Source: UBA8389 sp035719105
Lineage (GTDB): Bacteria > Bacteroidota > Bacteroidia > Bacteroidales > UBA1402
NCBI GenBank assembly: GCA_035719105.1
Contig: DASTGN010000009.1
Coordinates: 62,001-126,000, forward strand
Length of the DNA stretch: 64,000 bases
Direction: 5' to 3'
Part shown: one piece after another, positions 1 to 8,268 of the stretch
How the letters are laid out: every line of letters begins with the position of its first letter
How positions within the stretch are numbered: position 1 is the first letter of the stretch
Position numbers and translations under genes: made by a program
Notes under the pieces: model-generated
Databases searched by the model: none
Seen by the model: the letters and a program-made list of their open reading frames with translations, nothing else
What the model was told of the DNA's origin: nothing

Positions 1-2
1 CC

Positions 3-476
3 GGAAGCGATAAGTTCTCGATTTATCCCATCATGGCAGAAGTCATCAAAAAACACGACAAGGGTTTGCACCTTAAAACCGCTGGAACCACGTGGCTGGA
101 AGAAGTCATCGGTCTTGCCAAGGCTGGTGGTGAAGCGCTCGATTTGGCCAAGGAAATTTATGTGGAAGCACTTGGACGCAGAGAAGAATTGTGCGGTCCG
201 TATGCGGATGTCATCGACATCGATGCTTCCAAACTTCCTTCCCCAAGCGAAGTAAACGGCTGGAGCAGTGAAAAATACGTCAATACCTTGACCCACATTC
301 AATCCAATCCGGATTACAACGTCAATTTCCGTCAGCTCATCCATGTATCCTATAAATTGGCTGCCGAACGGGGCCCGGTTTATTATGGTTTGTTGGAAAA
401 ATACGCTTCCATCATTGGCGGATGTGTCGAAGAAAACATCTACGACCGTCATTTCAAACGCATTTTCAATTTATAA
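3..476 (+). CDS. uxaE: Tagaturonate epimerase family protein (UxaE), C-terminal part
   Basis: The reading frame is open from the first codon that fits the window, so this is the last 157 residues of a longer protein that begins outside. The residues around SGxHLKTAGTTWLEE-like and the ending NIYDRHFKRIF resemble the UxaE family, which interconverts D-tagaturonate and D-fructuronate and lets cells process galacturonate without the usual tagaturonate reductase. It lies 38 bases before uxaC and points the same way, which fits a hexuronate operon. The catalytic part is outside the window, so the call rests on the C-terminal sequence and on context. Confidence is moderate to good. Confidence 0.75.
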   Translation, partial: GSDKFSIYPIMAEVIKKHDKGLHLKTAGTTWLEEVIGLAKAGGEALDLAKEIYVEALGRREELCGPYADVIDIDASKLPSPSEVNGWSSEKYVNTLTHIQSNPDYNVNFRQLIHVSYKLAAERGPVYYGLLEKYASIIGGCVEENIYDRHFKRIFNL

Positions 477-514
477 TCATTTCATTTTCACACATTAATA
501 TTTAAATGACAATC

Positions 515-1921
515 ATGAAACAATTCATGGATGAGAACTTCATGCTCGACAATGAAGTTTCCGAACAACTTTATCACCAACATGCAGCCGGTCTGCCCAT
601 CATTGATTATCACTGTCACTTGAATCCTGAGTTCATTGCCAAGGATCGTAAATTTGACAACCTGGGACAAATTTGGTTGGAAGGAGACCATTATAAATGG
701 CGTGCCATGCGTACCAACGGTATCGAAGAACGTTTCTGCACAGGCAAAGACACCACCGACTGGGAAAAATTTGAAAAATGGGCTTACACCATGCCTTATA
801 CCATGCGTAACCCCTTGTATCACTGGACCCATTTGGAACTGAAAACCGCTTTCGGCGTCGACAAGATCTTGAAACCGGAAACAGCTCGTGAAATCTTTGA
901 CGAATGCACCGCCAAACTGCGTACGCCTGAATTTTCTGCCCGTGGGTTGATGAAAAAATACAAAGTGGAAGTGGTTTGCACCACCGACGACCCCATTGAC
1001 AGTCTGGAACACCATCTTTCCTTAAAAAAGGAAGGTTATGAAATCAAAGTTTTGCCGACCTGGCGTCCTGATAAAGCCATGGCGGTGGAAGTTCCTGCCA
1101 ATTTCCGTGCCTACATCGAAAAATTGTCTGAAGTTTCCGGAGTGACCATCTCTTGCTACTCAGACGTTCTGAGTGCACTACAGGTTCGTCACGATTTCTT
1201 CGCTTCAGTTGGTTGCAAACTTAGTGACCACGGTATCGAAGAATTCTATGCCGAAGACTACACGCAGACAGAAATTGATGCCATTTTCAACAAAGTTTAT
1301 GGCGGCACCCAGTTGACCAAAGAAGAAATCCTGAAATTCAAGTCAGCCATGATGGTCGAATTCGCCATCATGGATTGCAAGAAAGGCTGGACACAACAAT
1401 TCCATTTCGGAGCCATTCGCGACAACAACAGCCGCTTATTCTCCAAAATTGGTCCTGATACCGGTTTCGACTCCATCGGCGATTTAAACATTGCCAAAAA
1501 TATGAGTAAGTTCCTGAACCGTTTGGACACGAACAATTTATTGGCCAAAACCATCATTTACAATTTGAATCCGCGTGATAACGATCTGATTTCGACCATG
1601 ATCGGCAATTTCCAGGATGGTTCTGTCGCCGGCAAGATCCAATTCGGTTCGGGTTGGTGGTTCCTCGACCAAAAATTCGGCATGACCGCTCAGATGAATT
1701 CTCTTTCGTCCCTGGGCTTGTTAAGCCGCTTCGTGGGTATGCTCACCGATTCCCGCAGCTTCCTCTCCTACCCGCGTCACGAATATTTCCGCCGCATCAT
1801 GTGCAACCTGATCGGAACGGATGTCGTAAATGGTGAGATTCCTGCGAGCGAAATGGATTTCCTTGGAAAAATGGTGGAAAACGTATCTTATTACAACGCC
1901 AAAGAATTCTTTAAATTCTAA
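515..1921 (+). CDS. uxaC: Glucuronate/galacturonate isomerase UxaC
   Basis: A protein of about 468 residues, the usual length of UxaC (E. coli about 470). UxaC isomerises D-glucuronate to D-fructuronate and D-galacturonate to D-tagaturonate in the cytoplasm. The metal-binding start of the amidohydrolase-like barrel is visible as DYHCHLNPE (His33 and His35), followed by the family stretch GDHYKWRAMRTNGI and NPLYHWTHLEL. An upstream in-frame ATG at 506 adds three residues; I chose 515 because MKQFMDENFMLD lines up with the start of known UxaC proteins. It follows uxaE directly, so products of the two enzymes feed each other. Confidence 0.95.
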   Translation: MKQFMDENFMLDNEVSEQLYHQHAAGLPIIDYHCHLNPEFIAKDRKFDNLGQIWLEGDHYKWRAMRTNGIEERFCTGKDTTDWEKFEKWAYTMPYTMRNPLYHWTHLELKTAFGVDKILKPETAREIFDECTAKLRTPEFSARGLMKKYKVEVVCTTDDPIDSLEHHLSLKKEGYEIKVLPTWRPDKAMAVEVPANFRAYIEKLSEVSGVTISCYSDVLSALQVRHDFFASVGCKLSDHGIEEFYAEDYTQTEIDAIFNKVYGGTQLTKEEILKFKSAMMVEFAIMDCKKGWTQQFHFGAIRDNNSRLFSKIGPDTGFDSIGDLNIAKNMSKFLNRLDTNNLLAKTIIYNLNPRDNDLISTMIGNFQDGSVAGKIQFGSGWWFLDQKFGMTAQMNSLSSLGLLSRFVGMLTDSRSFLSYPRHEYFRRIMCNLIGTDVVNGEIPASEMDFLGKMVENVSYYNAKEFFKF

Positions 1922-2111
1922 ACTTTGACAGGAAACCACCCTAATTGTGTTGCTATTTATCACATTTATTTAGCTTTTTTTGTGTTATTTTGCATCGCAA
2001 ATAGATTTTCAATGAACATTTAGAGTAGCGAGCGCAGAGACTAAGTTTACTTAGGCTATGCCGAGTCACGATAAATGACTAATTTGGTAAAATGAACCTT
2101 TAAAAATTCTT
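1922..2111 (+). other. Leader region before kdgK with two hairpins between near-identical direct repeats
   Basis: This 190-base gap separates uxaC from kdgK. A near-perfect 12-base direct repeat AATGAACxTTTA occurs at 2011-2022 and 2091-2102. Between the copies lie two perfect short hairpins: CTAAG-TTTA-CTTAG at 2041-2054 and AGTCA-(7)-TGACT at 2064-2080. A weak -7-like sequence TTATTTTG sits at 1985-1992. The region could be an RNA leader, a regulator-binding region or a small inserted element; nothing in it is coding. I cannot assign a function. Confidence 0.4.
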
Positions 2112-3155
2112 ATGAGTAAAAAAGTTGTCACTTTCGGAGAAATCATGCTCCGCTTAGCAACCCCAGGGTTTGAACGATTCAGTCAGGCAACATCCTTCAC
2201 TGCTACTTTCGGTGGCGGTGAAGCGAATGTAGCCGTTTCTTTGGCCAATTATGGCTTGGATGCTGAATTCGTAACCCGTATGCCCAAAAATGACATTGCA
2301 CAGTCTTGCTTAATGAACCTCCACAAGTATGGCGTTTCTACGAAGAACGTCATTTTAGGTGGCGAACGTCTGGGTATTTATTTTCTCGAAACGGGTGCTG
2401 TCGCCCGTGCCAGCAAGGTGGTCTACGACCGTGCCCATGCTGCCATCGCCGACATTCAACCTGGAATGATCGATTGGAAAGAAGTGCTGAAAGGCGCTGA
2501 TTGGTTTCATTGGACCGGCATTACGCCTGCTCTCTCGCAAGGTGCGGCTGATGCTTGCCTGGAAGCCATCAAGGTTTGTAACGAAATGGGCATCACCGTT
2601 TCAACAGACTTGAACTTCCGCAAGAATCTTTGGAAATACGGCAAGAAAGCCTCCGAAGTGATGCCAGCGTTGGTAGAAGGTTGCGACATCATCTTGGGCA
2701 ACGAAGAAGACGCCGACATGGTGTTCGGAATCAAGCCCGAAGGTTTTGAAGTAGCTCATACCGGAGGCGATGTGGATTCTGCAGCGTTCGAATCCGTTTG
2801 CACGCAGCTTATGAAGCGTTTCCCACGTGCCAAAAAAGTAATCATCACGTTGCGCGGCTCCATCAATGCCAACCACAATACCTGGGGCGGTGTCTTGTAT
2901 TCCGAGGGAAAACTGTACGCTTCCAAGCGTTACGACATCACTCACATCGTGGACCGTGTCGGTGGCGGAGACTCCTTTATGGGAGGTCTCATCTACGGTC
3001 TGCTCACCTATACGTCTGACGATCAGAAAGCACTTGAATTTGCGGTTGCTGCTTCTTGTTTGAAGCACACGATCTACGGTGATTTTAATCTGGTAACGGT
3101 GGACGAAGTAGAAAAACTTATGGGTGGCGATGCTTCAGGTCGTGTATCTCGTTAA
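2112..3155 (+). CDS. kdgK: PfkB-family sugar kinase, likely 2-keto-3-deoxygluconate kinase
   Basis: A 347-residue carbohydrate kinase of the PfkB/ribokinase family. The N-terminal substrate-binding signature FGGGEANVAVSLANYG begins near residue 33 and the C-terminal ATP/anion-hole signature DRVGGGDSFMGGL has its catalytic Asp at residue 287; the usual GAGD is GGGD here, as often seen in this group. Its place before eda and after uxaC says that it phosphorylates 2-keto-3-deoxygluconate to KDPG in the hexuronate pathway. Substrate is inferred from context, the kinase family is clear from the sequence. Confidence 0.9.
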   Translation: MSKKVVTFGEIMLRLATPGFERFSQATSFTATFGGGEANVAVSLANYGLDAEFVTRMPKNDIAQSCLMNLHKYGVSTKNVILGGERLGIYFLETGAVARASKVVYDRAHAAIADIQPGMIDWKEVLKGADWFHWTGITPALSQGAADACLEAIKVCNEMGITVSTDLNFRKNLWKYGKKASEVMPALVEGCDIILGNEEDADMVFGIKPEGFEVAHTGGDVDSAAFESVCTQLMKRFPRAKKVIITLRGSINANHNTWGGVLYSEGKLYASKRYDITHIVDRVGGGDSFMGGLIYGLLTYTSDDQKALEFAVAASCLKHTIYGDFNLVTVDEVEKLMGGDASGRVSR

Positions 3156-3166
3156 TAATCAATAGA

Positions 3167-3835
3167 ATGGCAAGATTCAATAAAATCCAGGTTTTGACAG
3201 CGATGTCCAAAACCGGTATGGTTCCCGTGTTCTACCACAAAGACGCGGAAGTGGCTAAAATGGTTGTCAAGGCTTGTTACGACGGCGGTGTTCGCACGTT
3301 TGAGTTCACCAATCGTGGTGACTTTGCGCACGAAGTATTTGCCGAAGTGGTCAAATTTGCAGCCAAAGAATGCCCCGAAATGATCATGGGTATCGGCTCC
3401 ATCGTAGATCCGGCAACTGCTGCGCTTTATTTGCAGCTGGGAGCCAATTTCGTGGTTGGCCCACTGTTCAACCCAGAAGTGGCCAAAGTCTGCAACCGTC
3501 GCTTAGTGCCTTACAGCCCTGGCTGTGGCTCGGTTTCCGAAATCGGTTTCGCACAAGAAGCTGGTTGCGATTTGTGCAAGATTTTCCCGGCAGGCAATGT
3601 AGGTGGACCTTCGTTCGTGAAAAATGTGAAAGGTCCAATGCCTTGGGCCATGTTGATGGTGACCGGTGCGGTAGAACCAACCGAAGAAAACCTTTCAGCC
3701 TGGATCAAGGCAGGGGTGACTTGTGTAGGAATGGGATCCAACCTGTTCCCCGCCGATGTCATTGCCGCGAAGGAATGGGACAAGATTGCTGATTTGTGCA
3801 GCAAGGCCTTGGCTATTATTCAGAAAGTTCGATAA
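3167..3835 (+). CDS. eda: KDPG / 4-hydroxy-2-oxoglutarate aldolase
   Basis: A 222-residue class I aldolase that splits 2-keto-3-deoxy-6-phosphogluconate into pyruvate and glyceraldehyde 3-phosphate. The Schiff-base lysine is Lys138 in CKIFPAG, and the conserved glutamate of the active site is in VRTFEFTNRG. The length is close to the E. coli enzyme (213 residues). It starts 11 bases after kdgK and its substrate is the expected product of that kinase, so the two are surely co-transcribed. Confidence 0.95.
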   Translation: MARFNKIQVLTAMSKTGMVPVFYHKDAEVAKMVVKACYDGGVRTFEFTNRGDFAHEVFAEVVKFAAKECPEMIMGIGSIVDPATAALYLQLGANFVVGPLFNPEVAKVCNRRLVPYSPGCGSVSEIGFAQEAGCDLCKIFPAGNVGGPSFVKNVKGPMPWAMLMVTGAVEPTEENLSAWIKAGVTCVGMGSNLFPADVIAAKEWDKIADLCSKALAIIQKVR

Positions 3836-3863
3836 ATCATATTAATCCTTAATTATTACCATT

Positions 3864-5252
3864 ATGAGTAATGCGCCTCAAAAAATTGGGAATTATCGTT
3901 GGACCATTGTCGGTTTATTGTTGTTTGCCACTACGGTGAATTACATGGACCGTAATGTCATCGGTTTCCTGAAAGATTATTTTTGTTCGGAAGAAGGTTT
4001 TGGTTGGACACCAGACATGTATGCCAATCTGACTTCTGCCTTTACTTTATTTTACGCCGGTTTCACGTTGGTAGCCGGTTGGATCATTGACAAACTCGGC
4101 ACCAAGATTGGTTTGGCCGCCTCGTTGGTTCTTTGGTCTTTAGCTGGAATGCTCAGTGCCTTCATGGGCAAAGGTCTACCCGCCCACATCGCTGCCCGTA
4201 GCTTGTTCGGAATGGGTGAAGCCGGTAACTTCCCAGCATCCAACAAAACCATTGCTGAATGGTTCCCCAAAAAGGAACGCGCTTTGGCGGTGGGTATTTT
4301 TAATTCCGGTTCCAACATCGGTGCCATGATTTGCGCCATTCTGGTTCCTTGGTTCCTCCTACTCTGGCCTGCCGGAAAGGAATTCATGGGTCAATTCAAC
4401 GGTTGGCAGATGGCTTTCCTGGTAACTGGTTTGGTCGGTTTCATTTGGTTGATTTTCTGGGGCATCTTGTATATGACTCCGAAGCGGGCTTTGGAAAGAG
4501 GCATCATCAAACAACCTGAATTCGATTATATTCACAGTGATCCTGCAGATGTTTCTACAGTTGACGTCGATCCTGAAACCGGAAAAGCGGCCAAAGTACC
4601 CTGGTTCAAAATGCTGACATACCGTCAGACTTGGGCTTTCGTAGCTGGTAAATTCTTGACCGATGGCATCTGGTGGTTCTTATTGTTCTGGTTGCCAACC
4701 TATGTGAAACAACAGTTTTGTGTTGGTTTGGACAAAGCAACAACAGCTGAGTACGTCATGTTTTCGAACTTTATCGTTTTCGGTGTAGCCATCATCGGTT
4801 CCGTTTATGGCGGTTCCATCCCCATGAGCTTCATCAATAAGGGTTGGGCTACTTACAAAGCACGTATGACAGCTATGTTGATCATTGCTTGCGCCCCGCT
4901 TACTTTATTGACCACTCAGTGGTTTGCAGGCAGTTACGGCATTGTTGCCGCCATTGCAGTCATTTGTATTGGTGGTGCTGCTCACCAAGCTTGGTCCGCC
5001 AATCTTTTCACCACCGTCTCTGACATGTTCCCGAAAAAAGCAGTTGGCACCGTGACCGGTATCGGCGCTGCAGCCGGTGGCTTGGGAGGTGTACTGGTTC
5101 AGAAACTTGCAGGTGCATTGGATGGTAGTGCCACTTTAAGCACCACTCAAGCGTATGGCATCATGTTCTCCATTTGTGCCTTTGCATATTTGGTTGCTTG
5201 GGCCGTCATGAAATGGTTGGTTCCTCAACACAAACCCATCACAGATCTTTAA
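3864..5252 (+). CDS. exuT: MFS hexuronate transporter, ExuT type
   Basis: A 462-residue inner-membrane protein with about twelve hydrophobic segments and the anion:cation symporter hallmarks of the MFS: TTVNYMDRNVIGFL in the first helix, FGMGEAGNFPASNKTIAEWFP in the middle of the N-half, and GSNIGAMI after it. In this family such proteins import galacturonate or glucuronate with protons. It is the last gene of the uxaE-uxaC-kdgK-eda operon and is followed by a strong terminator, so hexuronate is the most likely cargo. Confidence 0.9.
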   Translation: MSNAPQKIGNYRWTIVGLLLFATTVNYMDRNVIGFLKDYFCSEEGFGWTPDMYANLTSAFTLFYAGFTLVAGWIIDKLGTKIGLAASLVLWSLAGMLSAFMGKGLPAHIAARSLFGMGEAGNFPASNKTIAEWFPKKERALAVGIFNSGSNIGAMICAILVPWFLLLWPAGKEFMGQFNGWQMAFLVTGLVGFIWLIFWGILYMTPKRALERGIIKQPEFDYIHSDPADVSTVDVDPETGKAAKVPWFKMLTYRQTWAFVAGKFLTDGIWWFLLFWLPTYVKQQFCVGLDKATTAEYVMFSNFIVFGVAIIGSVYGGSIPMSFINKGWATYKARMTAMLIIACAPLTLLTTQWFAGSYGIVAAIAVICIGGAAHQAWSANLFTTVSDMFPKKAVGTVTGIGAAAGGLGGVLVQKLAGALDGSATLSTTQAYGIMFSICAFAYLVAWAVMKWLVPQHKPITDL

Positions 5253-5270
5253 TCGATCGTTCAATGATAA

Positions 5271-5308
5271 AATGGGGTAGCACAAATATCGTGCTACCCC
5301 ATTTTTTG
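5271..5308 (+). terminator. Strong intrinsic terminator after exuT
   Basis: A perfect 13-base stem AATGGGGTAGCAC (5271-5283) pairs with GTGCTACCCCATT (5291-5303) around a 7-base loop and is followed by a T tract. The A-rich 5' arm gives it some bidirectional character, and the next gene converges on it from the minus strand, so it may serve both. Confidence 0.92.
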
Positions 5309-5328
5309 TAGATCAAAAATCATTATAC

Positions 5329-7662
5329 TCAATAGACGTTTCGTTCGATTAATCTGGAGACTGGCTTTTCCTCTCCAACGACCCAAACAACATCCCCCAC
5401 TTCCAAAACCAGTTTTGCATCGGGGTTTACTAGTTGTTTTCCCCCTCTTTCAAGGCCTACAATCAGGCATTTAGCCTTAGCTCCAAGGTTGGACTCAATC
5501 AGATTTTTACCGGTTAAAGGTGATTTTTTGGTTAATGGAATGCCGGAGCAGGTGACTCGTTCTTTTTGTTCTTTGCGATTGAACTCAAGTTTGGAAAATC
5601 CGTGTAGGGTCATGAAAGAATGGGGCACGAATTCGAGCGTCAACAATTCATCTTCCTGTAATTTGCGCAACGAACTGCGTTTACCTGCAAGACGCAAAGT
5701 ATCACCGGGTTGCAACACATAATCTCCATCTGGAATATTGATGAAGTCCATCTCTTTGGTTCGAACACGGATCACCATGACGTTATAGACCTTCCGCATA
5801 GTCAAATCTCGGATTCTCTGACCGACAAATGGGCTACCGGGACGTAAACGGAGGGCACAGGTAAAAAGTTTATAATCGAGCCAATGGTTGGTTTGCATCT
5901 CACTTAGGTCCATCACACCTTTGTTCGCTTCGATTTTGAGCAGATTTTTCTCCATCTGTTGCTCATTCAAGTTTATGAGAAAGCGGGCTTCGAGTCGCCA
6001 GAAACGACGGAGCAGCCATTTGGAACGAATGATGACTATGAGAATGATCAAGGTCAGCACCAGGTTGACAAACCAAGGAATATGGAAGTAGGTGTTGGTA
6101 GCAAAAAGAAGCGTGACAAAAACGGTGAAAATCCGCAGACCAGTCAACAGCAACAGGATGTGCTGGTTGGATGCTTTTTCCATCGATAAATTGAACATGC
6201 TGCTGGCAGAGTTTCCGTTGGAATACATCATTGCTCTTAAGAAGGGTGCCATTGCGGTCAACGTGAGGAAGAAAGACAGCAGGGATGCCACCCCTTCAGA
6301 AAGGTGTTTCAGCAAGAAAGGATGCAGGTAAAGCGTTGACAAGAGCATGATGGCCACCACGACAATGGAAAGCACAACGGTATATACCAAAAAATCCCTA
6401 AGAAAATTGCCCCAGGTCTTTTGCCCACTTGTAAGTTCCTTTCTACCACGAGGTTGACTCAATTTGTACGCCCATTCTTCTGGTAAACGACGGTTGAGGA
6501 ATCGATAAGCCGGTTGAGCCAACTTAATCATGTAGGGTGTCGTAAAAGTGGTGATGACAGAAACAGCGATGACGACCGGATAGAGAAAGGAATCGGTCAC
6601 ACCGAGGCTCAACCCGAGTGAAGCGATGATAAAGGCGAATTCACCGATTTGGGCCAAACTGAAACCAGATTGCATGGCCGTCTGCAAAGTCTGACCTGAA
6701 AGTAAGAATCCGGTGGTGGAGAAAATCACTTGACCCAACAAGACGGTGATGACCAATATTCCGATGGGGCCAGCATATTGGGTCAGAATTTCAGGTTGCA
6801 CCATCATTCCGACAGAAACAAAAAAGATGGCACCAAAAAGGTTCTTAAGGGGTTCCATCATTTTTTCAATGCGTTTGACATCGGTGGTTTCAGCCAATAT
6901 GGAACCCATGATGAACGCACCCAAGGCTGCCGAAAAGCCAGCTTTGACGGCTACGACAACCATGCCCAGGCATAATCCGAGGGAAACAATGAGCAACGTT
7001 TCTTCACTCATCAACTTACGAGCTCTCTTTAAAAAGGTTGGGATGAGAAAAATGCCAAAGATGAACCAAAGTGCCAGAAAAAAGACCAATCTGGTTAGGC
7101 TGAACAGTAATTCGCTGCCGTTGAATTTGTCGCTGACGGAAAGGGTGGAAAGCATCACCATTAAAATGACTGCAACCAGGTCTTGCACGATGAGGACTCC
7201 AAAGACCTGAGGTGCACAAGGCTTGTTGGTCATTCCCAAATCGTTGAAGGCTTTGATGATGATGGTCGTGGAGGAAATGGCCAACATACCCCCCAGAAAC
7301 AGGCAATTGATGTGAGACCAGCCCAACCAGGTTCCGACCAAATAACCAGTGAGCATCATTCCGCTCACAGCTACAGTTGCCGTCAACAGGGCTGTTTTGC
7401 CCACAGCAAGCAATTTCTTGAAGCTGAATTCAAGTCCCAAGGCAAAAAGTAAAAACAGAACGCCTATGTCGGCCCAGGTCTGGACATTGGCCGTATCGGT
7501 AATATGTACAGGCAATAATTGCAAGTGAGGGCCAGCTAGTATGCCCGCAACGATGTAACCCAAAACCAAGGGTTGCTTCAGGGCTTTAAATAGCAAGGTC
7601 ATGATACTTGCAGAAACCAGAATGAGTGCCAGGTCGAAAATCAGAGATGGAAGATGGGGCAT
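5329..7662 (-). CDS. CPA2-family cation:proton antiporter with extra membrane segments and two RCK_C domains
   Basis: A 777-residue membrane protein. Residues 1 to about 390 form a Na/H exchanger domain with some twelve helices; the VQDLVAV motif near residue 160 has the QD pair of KefB/KefC-type potassium/proton antiporters rather than the DD of electrogenic Na/H exchangers. About four further hydrophobic segments follow (roughly 430-570), and then two TrkA-C/RCK_C-like domains (roughly 610-690 and 700-777), each with a DxLxLxG or DVVWVVGEE ending. No Rossmann RCK_N domain is visible between them, unlike KefB/C. It likely exports K+ or Na+ in exchange for protons, gated by a ligand bound to the RCK_C domains. 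The exact cation cannot be told from sequence. Confidence 0.88.
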   Translation of the reverse strand: MPHLPSLIFDLALILVSASIMTLLFKALKQPLVLGYIVAGILAGPHLQLLPVHITDTANVQTWADIGVLFLLFALGLEFSFKKLLAVGKTALLTATVAVSGMMLTGYLVGTWLGWSHINCLFLGGMLAISSTTIIIKAFNDLGMTNKPCAPQVFGVLIVQDLVAVILMVMLSTLSVSDKFNGSELLFSLTRLVFFLALWFIFGIFLIPTFLKRARKLMSEETLLIVSLGLCLGMVVVAVKAGFSAALGAFIMGSILAETTDVKRIEKMMEPLKNLFGAIFFVSVGMMVQPEILTQYAGPIGILVITVLLGQVIFSTTGFLLSGQTLQTAMQSGFSLAQIGEFAFIIASLGLSLGVTDSFLYPVVIAVSVITTFTTPYMIKLAQPAYRFLNRRLPEEWAYKLSQPRGRKELTSGQKTWGNFLRDFLVYTVVLSIVVVAIMLLSTLYLHPFLLKHLSEGVASLLSFFLTLTAMAPFLRAMMYSNGNSASSMFNLSMEKASNQHILLLLTGLRIFTVFVTLLFATNTYFHIPWFVNLVLTLIILIVIIRSKWLLRRFWRLEARFLINLNEQQMEKNLLKIEANKGVMDLSEMQTNHWLDYKLFTCALRLRPGSPFVGQRIRDLTMRKVYNVMVIRVRTKEMDFINIPDGDYVLQPGDTLRLAGKRSSLRKLQEDELLTLEFVPHSFMTLHGFSKLEFNRKEQKERVTCSGIPLTKKSPLTGKNLIESNLGAKAKCLIVGLERGGKQLVNPDAKLVLEVGDVVWVVGEEKPVSRLIERNVY

Positions 7663-7697
7663 GGTAAAAAAAATCTTTTTATTCGTTTCAGTTCTTA

Positions 7698-7730
7698 CAA
7701 ACTTACGGATTTTTGGATAGTATTCACAAT
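7698..7730 (-). promoter_or_regulatory. Promoter for the CPA2 antiporter (minus strand)
   Basis: The minus strand reads TAAGTTTG at 7705-7698, a perfect TAnnTTTG -7 element, with a TTG near 7729-7727 about 21 bases upstream. It overlaps the opposing promoter at 7712-7746, so the two genes are likely to compete for polymerase. Confidence 0.5.
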
Positions 7731-7746
7731 AAAAAGTCTATATTTG
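7712..7746 (+). promoter_or_regulatory. Promoter for the YhcH-like gene (plus strand)
   Basis: TTTG at 7712-7715 and TATATTTG at 7739-7746 form a Bacteroidota-type -33/-7 pair with a slightly long 23-base spacer, leaving a leader of about 50 bases before the start at 7802. Confidence 0.5.
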
Positions 7747-7801
7747 CCAATAGATATGCTGTATTTCGGCCTATTATGTTACAAATAAAAACCAATTTCG
7801 T

Positions 7802-8248
7802 ATGATACTCGATTCACTAAAAAATGCGGCTTCTTCATTCGCCCTCAATCCTTTGTTTCAACAGGCTTTTGAATTCATCCAGAACAACGACCTGTCTAAA
7901 ATGGAACTTGGTAAAACCATCATCAACGGTGACAAATTGTACATTTCTGTCATGGAAAATGAAGGAAAAACGCCTGAAGCAGCAAAAATGGAAACCCATC
8001 GCAATTACATCGATATTCAGGTGATCATTTCCGGGGCCGAAACCATGGGATGGACAGCCATTGAACATTGCACCGATGCCCTTGAGCCGTATAACGAAGA
8101 AAAAGATTTGCAATTCTTTGCCAACAAACCAAGCGCATACGTCACTGTCAATCCAGGCGAATTTGCCATCTTCTTCCCGGAAGACGGACATGCACCCGGC
8201 ATTGGCAATGGTCCGATCAAAAAAGCTGTTGTAAAAGTTTTGGCATAA
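7802..8248 (+). CDS. YhcH/YjgK/YiaL family protein (EbgC-like)
   Basis: A 148-residue cupin-like protein of the DUF386 family, whose members include E. coli NanQ (YhcH), YiaL and the EbgC beta-galactosidase subunit. Family signatures are visible: ETHRNYIDIQVIISGAET with the metal-binding His, and GEFAIFFPEDGHAPGIG near the C-terminus with the second His. Members are thought to act on sugars, for instance as anomerases. It is followed 20 bases later by glgB and so may share its transcript. The substrate is unknown. Confidence 0.88.
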   Translation: MILDSLKNAASSFALNPLFQQAFEFIQNNDLSKMELGKTIINGDKLYISVMENEGKTPEAAKMETHRNYIDIQVIISGAETMGWTAIEHCTDALEPYNEEKDLQFFANKPSAYVTVNPGEFAIFFPEDGHAPGIGNGPIKKAVVKVLA

Positions 8249-8268
8249 TCGGCACCTAAAAAATCAGC

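Noticed and set aside
488..1015. Minus-strand frame of 175 codons across uxaC
   Set aside because: It is a shadow of the uxaC coding strand, without a family signature, and uxaC is certain.
2785..2800. T-loop-like GTTCGAATCC in kdgK
   Set aside because: It is inside a certain coding region, and no acceptor stem or cloverleaf is present.
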